NCBI GenBank assembly: GCA_029532625.1 | Contig: JARFXM010000011.1 | Coordinates: forward strand, 1,922,001-1,986,000 | Direction of reading: 5' to 3' | DNA: 64,000 nt | Source: Lomentospora prolificans | Lineage: Eukaryota > Ascomycota > Sordariomycetes > Microascales > Microascaceae | In this document: one piece after another, positions 55,585 through 64,000 of the stretch | How the letters are laid out: each line of letters opens with the position of its first letter | Numbering within the stretch: position 1 is the stretch's first letter | Made by a program: the position numbers and the translations under genes | Notes under the pieces: model-generated | Databases searched by the model: none | What the model was told of the DNA's origin: nothing | Seen by the model: the letters and a program-made list of their open reading frames with translations, nothing else

Positions 55585-58403
55585 CTACTCAATTTCTTCG
55601 ATTTTGGGTCTTAGGCCGCCGCCACCCCTTACGTCGAGCTTGGGAGGTAGGCCAACAACTCGCTCAATCTCAGGCGCTTGTCTCGTCTCTTGGTGTAAAA
55701 GAGTAGCTAATCTTAGGTTGTCCAAACTTTCAATAACATCCTTTGCGTGTTGTTGGACAAGACCATCGTTATCAGTAACCTCGATGTATTTGAGAGTCCT
55801 CATAATGTCGTCTCGACTCTCTTCTGTGAGGCCGAATCCAAGGCGCCGTCCTTGCTCCCGAGCGTTGTTCAAGGCTCGGGCAAAGCCCATGATGAAGATG
55901 ATAGCTGCACGCCTTAGGATTCCCTTCTCAATTTCAGGTTCGAAAGCTAGCACGTGAAGGCAGAGGTCGACCGTGGCTGAAATCAATGACGGTCCAACGC
56001 TGGTGATATTGTTCTCGACAGCAGTGGACAAGGTGGAAAGCGCAGAGGTTCGCATTCGAACGTCTTCGCTCCCACGCTTGCTTTCCCATCCTTCCACTAT
56101 ACGTGAGAGTATCTCATTATTTATACGCTCCTCTTCGGGAAGTTCTTCGCTCATATCGAGGACCTCGCCACCCCATGCGTCGGCCGCTTCCTTGTTTTTC
56201 CGTTCCTGGAGACGAGCTTCTCTCTCTTGCTTGAGGGCTGTCTTCGCTCGGTGGCCACGACGGCTAGCAATAGACAGAAGTGTTTCGTACGCTTGTGTCG
56301 CGGCCTCACCGGTGAACATCAGGCCCAATCGCTCAATAACCTGGACGAGTGCCTCTCCAAAACGTAGCCTCGTATCCGTTGATGACAATTCCTTGGGGTC
56401 CAAGTAATGATCGAGAATCTCCTGGCAAACGGTCCGGGGATGCCTTTCCGCCAACTGAACAAACATCCTGACAATGCGCAAATTGATGAAATCTTCGCTA
56501 TCTGACAAGAGCCTCGACAGAAGGACAAGAACTGCCTGTATATCCAACGCCGGGCTGTTGGATTTTATAAGACTGGAGATGAGATTGAGGCCTTCAGACT
56601 TGACGGGCGGCGGCGATTCCGGGTCTCTAATGTATGACATGGCGAGTTTATAAGTGTTCCGGTCCTCAATTTGCCTCTGCGTTGGGGGAGTGGCGTCCGA
56701 TGGCTCCTCGAGCTCATCCCGGTACTTGAGCAGTAACAACAAGTTCATCGCCGTCCGCCCGATCTCGGATGACCTGTCGTTGGATATCTCTTCCAGAGAC
56801 CTCTCAATAAGGTTAAGGACTTCTGACTTAATCTGATCTTTCTGAAACTGCGGCGCCGAAATGATCTGATTTAGCAGACTGAGAGTTACCGAGAGAACCT
56901 CCTTCTCTTGGGACTCACGACCATTCGCCTCTAGGACATTGCAAACAAGCTCCAACAGTTGATCAAGTTTGCTAATCACCTTCTTTTCGGCCTTTTCTAA
57001 AAGATAGCGTAATACTGCCATTTTTATTAGTCCCTGGACGAGATCCTCCTGCTTCTCGTCCTCCACTTTTATCTTGATAGTAGTGGAAAATGCAGTCGAC
57101 TTCGACAATAACCATTGGTTGAAAAGGTGCATAAAGACGGCGGATATCTCAGTGTCTGTGCAACTCTCAGTGAGAGTACTCGCTAGGGTTGAAGCTTTCT
57201 GCTCCACTACCTGCGCTTCTAGATCTTGGAGATGAGGAGGCTGTTCGGGTGTCCTGGGTATCACTACTTGCAAATCGCCGCCCGAGGCTTTCTGGTATTT
57301 CCAGACAATGTTACCATTTTCGTCGTCCCCCACCGATATCAAATCTCCCAACAATATATCTGTTTTTTCGGAAGAGGAAGTAACCTTCAGGTACATTTTC
57401 AATATGGGCATCGCGACATCGCAGTACCGCTCTCGAGTCCGCTGGGAAGGGTTGGTCCAGGAGGAGAGTATCCATAGTTGGAGAAAGATTGGGTCGACGA
57501 TTCTTCTACAAAGGCCAGGAGATGGGCTCGCCTGGAGCAGTAAAGACAGCCGGTGAAGGGCTAAATGCAAGTCATCGGGCGTCACGATGACTTTATCGAC
57601 ACTTAGATCGATGACCTCTCCCTCCTTGTTCTCACACATCTCGGTCCTCCACTTGGGGTTTATCGATGGCTTTATGTTTTGTAAGATAGGGTTTACAAAT
57701 GTACACCACCCGGGTGCGCCTGGAAGGGAGTTAGCAGTTGGCAGGGATCAAGATGGAAAGACAATTCGTTAACTTACCTGGGGCTCCGAGACGCTTCCTG
57801 CCCAAGATACCAAACGCGATAACATGAGCGGAGACTCTTGCTAATTCGGGCCCTTCAGTACCATCAAGAAGAGTGAATAGCTGCGGCGAAATCGCCTGTA
57901 TCCAATCCTGATCGAGCATGCCTGGGGGGGTGGATGATAGGAGCTTTGCCGCCATCGCTAAGGCTTCCGGGGTTATATTGGCTCCTCTCTTTTGGGGCAT
58001 AGCTTCTTCCTCACGCGTGATCCCGGTACTGCTCGGATGCACGGAAAAGATGAACTCGAGGGTCGCACGAACACCCTGTGGCCTCATTGGAACGCGAATA
58101 AGAGCAGCCACAAACTCCTTTCTTAGCCACTCGGCGACCACTCCAGGTTTTACCAGCCCATTCAGAACTTGGACGAGACTCCAGGAGCCGGCACTGAAAC
58201 ATGTCAGATTCGGGCCTCAGCTGGGTCATTTTCACCCAAGCTTACCTCTCGAGAATAGAGTCGAATTTCTGACGAGCCTCTCGTATAGCCTCTACTGAAT
58301 GGGTTGAAGATGGATCAAAGGCTACCATCCCGGGCTCGATCAAGGACCGCGCAAGCCTAGCCTGCGGGTTATCGGGTGGGTTTGGACTCGAGACTGAGGC
58401 CAT
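55585..58403 (-). CDS. RTP1: RTP1/TANGO6-type HEAT-repeat protein (RNA polymerase II nuclear import/assembly factor)
   Basis: Exons are 58403-58246, 58193-57778 and 57719-55585 (902 residues). The protein is almost entirely alpha-helical with HEAT/ARM-like repeats (AVLVLLSRLLSDSEDFINLR, IVRMFVQLAERHPRTVCQEI). It carries the family's conserved C-terminal parts: RTSALSTLSTAVENNITSVG, then RRAAIIFIMGFARALNNARE and QGRRLGFGLTEESRDDIMRT. Yeast Rtp1 helps bring RNA polymerase II subunits to the nucleus; the animal relative is TANGO6/TMCO7. Exon joins give LESAGSWSLVQVLNGL and GAPGAPGWCTFVNP without frame loss; introns are 52 and 58 bp. The N-terminus MASVSSPNPPDNPQARLA is the first ATG. Divergent from LSC2. 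Confidence 0.83.
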
Positions 58404-59119
58404 GGCTCATCAGCTCCCTTTCCACTTCTTTTGCGCAGTTCCTGGAATAGGACCTGAGACGATAGCGGGAATTTGAGTGAGACCTTAGGACGATACAAAA
58501 TGAGCTACGGATAAAGTTTTGTTCCCTCCCATACAGCGAGCACAAATGGAGCATAAGTTGAGAAGCAAACGTTGAAAACCTGGTGGTGAGGCCTTCGAGC
58601 TTTGTCACGAAGTTGGGTTTATGGCGACACAGCGCAATGAGATTGTGTGATTAGTCAGACAATTCGCTTGCTTTTTAGTGGGGAAGCTCATACTTCCCTT
58701 GTTCAGTGCCGAGCAATGCGCCTGCCATCACAGCTCGGTTCAGGAACCGGCTTCTCGCTGGCAAGGACGCTAAATTCTCTTCGAAAGGACGGAAAACCAG
58801 GGCGACACGTGCGGTTTGATTGGCGCATTCGGCCCTGTTGCGGGATACTGTGTTGTTGCACTGTACGAAAGAGCCGCCAAACGCCGACTTGCTTTCAGCG
58901 CTGAAACCGGTCAATTCCGAGTATCTGCCTTTTACCCCGGCTGACGTAGATTGGTTGCTGTATCATCGATTCTTTTGATTGGTGTCAAAAAACTGCTATC
59001 ATCAACCATCCCCTTCACGACCATTCTTTGACACTCGCGTCAGTTTCTCTTCGCTGTCAACTCGACCCATCTCCCCTCTTCCGCACCTAATCTTTACCCT
59101 TCCTCTAATACCTCTCATC
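58404..59119. other. Divergent promoter region RTP1/LSC2
   Basis: About 715 bp between divergent genes. C/T-rich on the LSC2 side (59000-59119). No gene recognised. Confidence 0.6.
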
Positions 59120-60757
59120 ATGTTCAAGCTCGGTGGCAGCCGAGTTTTGGCCTCGGCCGCCAGGTCTTCCAAGGTGCGCCATAAGCTGGCCCCCTATCCC
59201 CTGCAACATGGAGAAAGCTTTCCCAGCTCCTCACAGCTTCAGCTAACGAATGATTTTGTCGCAGCTCATCACTCCCTCCATTCGCAGAGTTCCCGGTATT
59301 GCTCAACAAACAAGGAATCTCAGTATCCACGAATATCGCTCTGCCGAGCTCCTCCGCGAGGTAAATACATATTCCCTGTATATAGTTGAACACCACCATA
59401 CAATCCAGAGCTTGCACGATGGACTGCGCGGATGACGTCGCCCATTGGCCGCACTTAGAATTCCTCGTGGATAATTCTCTAACACTTTTCTAGTATGGTG
59501 TCCAAGTTCCCAAGGGCTCCGTTGCTGAGACCGCGGCCCAGGCCAAGGAGGTCGCCAAGCAGATCGGCACTGAAGATATGGTGATAAAAGCCCAGGTTCT
59601 TGCTGGTGGCCGTGGAAAGGGTACCTTCGATAACGGCCTCAAGGGCGGTGTCCGGGTCATCTACTCTCCCCATGAGGCTGAGATGTTCGCCGAACAGATG
59701 ATCGGCCACAAGCTCATCACTAAGCAGACGGGCGCTGGCGGCCGTCTCTGCAACGCTGTCTACATCTGCGAGCGAAAGTTTGCTCGCCGTGAGTTCTACC
59801 TCGCCATTCTCATGGACCGCACTAGCCAGTCCCCCGTCATCGTTTCCTCCTCTCAGGGCGGCGTTGACATCGAGGGTGTCGCCAAGGAGAACCCGGATGC
59901 GATCAAGACCACTGTCATCAACATCAAGGAGGGCGTCACCGACGCGATCGCTTACGATATTGCACGCAGCCTCGGCTTCAGCGACCAGTGCATTGAGGAT
60001 GCCAAGGACACCATCCAGAAGCTCTACAAGGTCTTCCTTGAGAAGGATGCCACCCAGATCGAGATCAACCCTCTTTCCGAGACCTCCGACCACAAGGTGC
60101 TTTGCATGGATGCCAAGTTCGGTTTCGACGATAACGCCGACTTCCGCCAGAAGGAAGTTTTCTCGTGGCGCGATACCACTCAGGAGGACCCCGATGAGGT
60201 CAGGGCTGCCGAGTCTGGCCTTAACTTCATCAAGCTTGATGGCGATATTGGCTGCCTTGTCAATGGTGCTGGTCTTGCCATGGCCACTATGGACATCATC
60301 AAACTCAACGGCGGCAACCCCGCCAACTTCCTTGACGTCGGTGGCGGCGCTACCCCTCAGGCTATTAAAGAGGCTTTCGAGCTCATCACGAGCGACCCCA
60401 AGGTCACTGCCATCTTCGTCAACATCTTCGGTGGTATCGTCCGCTGCGACCACATCGCCCACGGTCTTATCAACACCGTCCAGACTCTCAACCTCAAGGT
60501 CCCCATCATTGCTCGTCTCCAGGGCACCAACATGGCCGAGGCCCACCGCCTCATTAGCGACTCTGGCTTGAAGATCTTCTCCATTGATGACCTTCAGGAT
60601 GCTGCCGAGAAGTCGGTCCAGCTGTCCAAGGTCGTTAAGATGGGTAAGTTGCAGCCTATATACGATTAAGTCCAAGTGTTCGCAGAATAGCATTCACTAA
60701 CAATTTTACGTAGCCCGTGACATCGATGTTGGTGTCGAGTTCACTCTTGGAATTTAA
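59120..60757 (+). CDS. LSC2: Succinyl-CoA ligase (ADP/GDP-forming) beta subunit, mitochondrial
   Basis: TCA-cycle enzyme subunit acting in the mitochondrial matrix. Exons are 59120-59173, 59265-59360, 59494-60643 and 60714-60757 (447 residues). The first 36 residues form an arginine/serine presequence (MFKLGGSRVLASAARSSK...RNLSIHEYRSAELLRE). The ATP-grasp domain has IKAQVLAGGRGKGTF, GVRVIYSPHEAEMFAEQM and ATQIEINPLSE. The CoA-ligase domain has CLVNGAGLAMATMDIIKL, NFLDVGGGATPQAIKEAF and VNIFGGIVRCDHIAHG, then ARLQGTNMAEAHRLI. Four exons join in frame; the last holds only 14 codons. Codon third positions are strongly C-biased, as expected for a highly expressed gene. Confidence 0.97.
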
Positions 60758-61278
60758 GGGATCTGGGAATAGATAGACGGGGGGTTACAACATCTGTATC
60801 AACTTTTCGAAAGGAGGCTGGACATCATACGCGGCTGTGTATATAAATGGTGCTTATCAAATTAGAGGAATTTCATTGTGTCCATCTGGATGTTAACTCG
60901 CATCAACGACGGCCTTTCCCTTAGCTGCTAATAGGTAAGCGATTTAACATTCCGGATATACAGGGCTCACACGCTTAGGAAATGCGGATCCTCGAATTTA
61001 TAAGATCCAATTTAACGCGCTTTTGAGACATGAATGAGTCGAGATATCCGGTAACTCTTTTAACTATATTGGCATTCTCTTGAGACGCATAAGCTGACCA
61101 AGGAACCTAGTCCTTGCCAATAGCTTCCCTGCGCATTTCGAAACCGGTCGCTAACTCGAGAGCAAAATGCAGAATACCTTCCGAATTGGTCGCACCCATC
61201 TGTATTGTCTCTGGTCACCACCAAAGAACCTTGCGCGAGTGGCGCAACAAAGCACAAGACGCAAAAGAAGAAGCAAGC
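60758..61278. other. Convergent 3' spacer between LSC2 and the serine-rich gene
   Basis: About 520 bp, no coding signal beyond shadow frames. Confidence 0.6.
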
Positions 61279-62988
61279 TCACCATACTCCAAGCCCCCGA
61301 CCCCCCACAGAGTACGAGCTATATCTCCGAACAAGCTGATACCGAACGAGGTCTGGGGCGAATAGGCGAATCGTACCGCCGATGGCCAGATAAGCGTGTG
61401 TGGCTATGAGAGAGAGGCATACGACGGGGATGCCCATCCGGATGAGGGACTTGACGAGGCGAGTTTTGGGCGTGCAGCGCCGGGCTTGGGCGCGGCCGAT
61501 GCGGTGCTTGGAGTTGGGTACTCCGCGTAGTGTTGGGCTGGCAAGAGAGTCTAGGGGCGATGAGGGGCATCTGAAAATACGGCTTGGTGTGCATCTGGGC
61601 GCCGAGGGAAACGCGGGAGGGTGTCGGAGCGCGGAAGGCGGTCGGGGAGCACGGTCGGGGTACCGTAAGGGGGGTAGACGGCGGGGGGCACGTTTAAGGG
61701 GGAGCGTGCCTCGTTTTGCGTCGGCTTGCGCGGGGGATCCGTCGCCGAGTGGTGTGCGAGCTTGGTCTCCGCGTCTGGACTGGGGTCCAGCTTCGTCCAC
61801 GCTACTGGCACCCGTCGATAAAGAGGAGGAGGATGACGACGACGAGGGAGAAGAAAAAGAAGAAGAAGAAGAAGAAGGAGAAGGAGAAGGTATAGGACCG
61901 TACCAGGCCGCACTACGCTTTCCCGAGCGATTGCTATCTCCCGGGTTCTCAGGCTGGAAGGGAAAGGCCGCAAGGACTGAATATCGATCTGGTCTCATGG
62001 CTATGCCGGATCGCATGTGTTGGCGCTTCGATTTTTTCGATTCTTCAAGGTTGCCCGCGTTTAAATGGTTACGCTCACGGCCAACCAAGTTTTCGAGCTC
62101 GGAGTCAGACTCATTCAGGACAATCGGATTCTTGTAGTTTGAGCCCCGAGTCGTTCCATGATTGGATGTGGGAGATCCAGCCCCCTCGCCCATCATCGCG
62201 GCTTCGCTCCTGTGGCTCCAACTGCGCTTTTCAAGTGTCGGGCTAGGCGGTATGGCGGAAAGCCTTGGCCTTCCTCCGTCAGCGCGACAGCTTCTCCCTA
62301 TATTTTTCCACCGAAAAGACCAGCCTACTAACCTTTTCCATAGCTTCCCCCCAAAGCCGCAGCTTAGAGCGTCCGTACCCTCCATATTGCAGTCTTCATC
62401 CTTCACGTCTGCTAGAGCCTCGGACGCATTCCCCTCAATAGACTCCACAAACCCGCAAGAACTCCTCTCAAATTCTACACCTCTATACTTTAGTATTCTG
62501 TTCCTTCCCTCCGGCGGACTAGACCACCTCGCAATCACCCGGGACTTCGCAGGCCACATACCTTGTCTTTGCAAAGACTCACCAGGTACAGGTCCCCACC
62601 TCGCCGTAGATATACCAGGATAAGTCACCATTTCCTCGGCGGCCGCGGCGGCCGCGGCAACACCTGCGGCAACAGCAGCAGCCCTAGTCCTCGCAAGTTG
62701 GAGCCGCCTAGCAGTCTGACCCTGTGGAGGAACGCATCTCAGAACCCTGCCGGTGGGAAGGTCAAGGGGGTATTCCCAAACGTGGTAGAGGTTAGCCGCC
62801 CATTGCACCCGTTTCTTCACGGGGCAGGTTCGGGGAAGGGTGTCTTCTTCTTCCTCTGGTATGGTAGTGGACAGGCGGTTGATGTGGCGGGCCGGACTGG
62901 GAAAACGGTACGGGCTGTACCGTAGTCGTCCTTTAGGTGTAGTAGGACGACGAGGCATGGGTGCGGGGATACCTTGCTTTGCTGTCAA
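61279..62988 (-). CDS. Unrecognised basic, serine-rich protein with C-terminal membrane segment
   Basis: Single-exon frame of 569 residues. Not recognised. N-terminal 60 residues are arginine/proline-rich (MPRRPTTPKGRLRYSPYRFP). A possibly folded piece at about 58-85 reads KKRVQWAANLYHVWEYP, followed by an alanine run. The middle is disordered, with a long serine stretch encoded by a GAG/GAA-type microsatellite on the plus strand (about 61825-61895). Proline/arginine-rich sequence follows. A single hydrophobic helix (IPVVCLSLIATHAYLAIGG) lies about 35 residues from the end, so it may be tail-anchored. Two in-frame starts (residues 1 and 11) are possible. An overlapping 245-codon plus-strand frame exists but is purine-driven. 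The length of open frame supports a real gene; function is unknown. Confidence 0.6.
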   Translation of the reverse strand: MTAKQGIPAPMPRRPTTPKGRLRYSPYRFPSPARHINRLSTTIPEEEEDTLPRTCPVKKRVQWAANLYHVWEYPLDLPTGRVLRCVPPQGQTARRLQLARTRAAAVAAGVAAAAAAAEEMVTYPGISTARWGPVPGESLQRQGMWPAKSRVIARWSSPPEGRNRILKYRGVEFERSSCGFVESIEGNASEALADVKDEDCNMEGTDALSCGFGGKLWKRLVGWSFRWKNIGRSCRADGGRPRLSAIPPSPTLEKRSWSHRSEAAMMGEGAGSPTSNHGTTRGSNYKNPIVLNESDSELENLVGRERNHLNAGNLEESKKSKRQHMRSGIAMRPDRYSVLAAFPFQPENPGDSNRSGKRSAAWYGPIPSPSPSSSSSSFSSPSSSSSSSSLSTGASSVDEAGPQSRRGDQARTPLGDGSPAQADAKRGTLPLKRAPRRLPPLRYPDRAPRPPSALRHPPAFPSAPRCTPSRIFRCPSSPLDSLASPTLRGVPNSKHRIGRAQARRCTPKTRLVKSLIRMGIPVVCLSLIATHAYLAIGGTIRLFAPDLVRYQLVRRYSSYSVGGRGLGVW

Positions 62989-64000
62989 TTTGGCGGAGGA
63001 GGGCGGGTGTTTCTTTTAGAAAGATGGGCCTGCTTCTTTCGGAGCGAGGAGCGGGTGGACTTGGTGAACGACACGGAGAAGCTAGGCGTTGTTGGTAGGT
63101 GTCCCGGCTCTTGGTGGATGCTACTCCGACTGATATCTCGGAAGCGGCGAGCGCGCGCAACTTTCGAAACTGGCTGGAGAAGGAGGAAGAATTCGCCTGT
63201 TGGAAACATACTCCGAGACTGAACCTTCTTATATCACATGGCCAGGAACAAGGAAGACCGCCCTGCTTTGCACGCAGCTCCACTGGTGTTATGAAGGTCG
63301 CTATAGAAGTCGGCCTTTGTTGCTTCGCTACTTGGCTCAATAATAGGCAGGAATCTTCCCTTACACTGCGCTCCTCATGGGGGTTTGGCGCTCTTTGAAG
63401 GCGTTGGAAATCGTTTGCTTAGAGGTAGTTGGGCATAGAGCAAACGTGCTGGGATCAAAGAATGGAACGAGAGTCAAGGGCCGGGCATTCGTTTGCACAC
63501 CAGCAGTATATGGAGAAAGAAACAAAAAATAGACGTCTTATCACAATAGCCTTGTCCACATGCCTGATGCTATCAATGAGACGCTTGACGCCCTTGTCAC
63601 ACGGTCAAAGGAGGGACGGTTGGCGAGAGCGACTGATGAATCGACCTCGAATAAGCCCTGCTATTGACACCGCACCGAATAAAACACCTTATTCTAAGCT
63701 TTGTTCCACTATTGACAGCATAATCATCTCTTAATATACAAATATAAAATGTAGTGTATCGGGCGCGAGCTTCTCTGGCCCCAACTTCCTTACCCAAACT
63801 CCAACTTCGAATTCGCGTCAAGGCCGCGAAGCAAGTTTATAGGAGTAGTGGAAGAGGAGAAGAAGATGGCCCAACTTGACAACAAAGAGGAAGAGGAAAA
63901 AAAGCCGCGAAAATCCAGTATCAATGATGTACAGAATCCAAGAAGAAGAAGAAGAAGGTGAAGAAGAAGAACAAGAAAAAAAATATGTCGCCGCCCGCCG
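62989..64000. other. Right-edge intergenic region with GAA-rich tract
   Basis: No recognisable gene. The end is purine-rich, with GAA/AAG trinucleotide repeats at about 63942-63976. It could be the leader or 3' flank of a gene outside the window. Confidence 0.5.

Noticed and set aside
59479..60693. 404-codon minus-strand frame opposite LSC2
   Set aside because: Antisense shadow caused by strong C-ending codon bias of the succinyl-CoA ligase gene.
61400..62137. 245-codon plus-strand frame with Glu-rich run
   Set aside because: Overlaps the longer minus-strand frame; its acidic run is the reverse complement of the serine repeat. The opposite choice cannot be fully excluded.
1..64000. tRNA, 5S rRNA, CRISPR or mobile elements
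   Set aside because: No A/B-box pair, no 5S consensus, no repeat-spacer array, and no transposase or reverse-transcriptase motif was recognised by eye; a covariance-model and repeat-library scan would be decisive.

Overview
This is a eukaryotic window from a filamentous ascomycete (Pezizomycotina, most likely Sordariomycetes). The genes are protein-coding and interrupted by short introns (about 50-190 bp) with GT..AG ends and CTAAC/CTRAY branch points close to the acceptor. The gene set is typical of that group: an SPX-ankyrin NUC-2-type phosphate regulator, PMT2, Rrn6, Spc25, fungal-type EMC7 and a PNS1 choline-transporter-like protein. I found no rRNA, tRNA, CRISPR array or intact transposon, and no secondary-metabolite cluster. 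The species cannot be named from sequence alone.

Layout. 1-599: 3' end of an acidic-tailed protein. 600-6445: gene-poor DNA that becomes the pyrimidine-rich leader of the nuc-2 orthologue (6446-10220, +), whose start codon appears to be split by an intron. 10685-15516: a small membrane protein (-), COA1 (+, GC-AG intron), mitochondrial ribosomal protein uL3m (-, apparent frameshift) and a PITH-domain protein (-). About 15860-16700: a decayed ankyrin-repeat gene. 17056-20228: RRN6 (-), divergent from SPC25 (+), followed by MZT1 (+) and a CHY/RING ubiquitin ligase (-). 27689-30247: PMT2 (+). 31211-32038: a Rab GTPase with an unusual insertion (-). 33726-36116: PNS1-like transporter (+). 37914-39098: WW-domain protein (+). 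39596-40523: EMC7 (-). 41075-42854: MET17/cysD-type homocysteine synthase (-). 44944-45703: MARVEL-domain membrane protein (-). 49187-51213: threonine synthase (-). 53497-55287: AT-hook protein (-). 55585-58403: RTP1/TANGO6-type HEAT protein (-). 59120-60757: succinyl-CoA ligase beta subunit (+). 61279-62988: unrecognised serine-rich protein with a C-terminal membrane segment (-).

The genes are not a pathway cluster; they are core functions scattered along a chromosome arm. Themes recur: mitochondrial biogenesis and metabolism (COA1, uL3m, LSC2), nuclear transcription (RRN6 for Pol I, RTP1 for Pol II assembly), mitosis (SPC25 beside MZT1), secretory pathway (PMT2, EMC7, Rab, MARVEL) and amino-acid or phosphate regulation (MET17, THR4, nuc-2). 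Exon boundaries were drawn by hand from splice motifs, reading-frame continuity and family resemblance. The most notable observations are the AT|G split start codon of nuc-2, the frame break in uL3m at a 7-base homopolymer, the in-frame-retainable GC-AG intron of COA1, the ankyrin pseudogene, the in-frame TGA just upstream of RRN6, and the interswitch insertion in the Rab GTPase.
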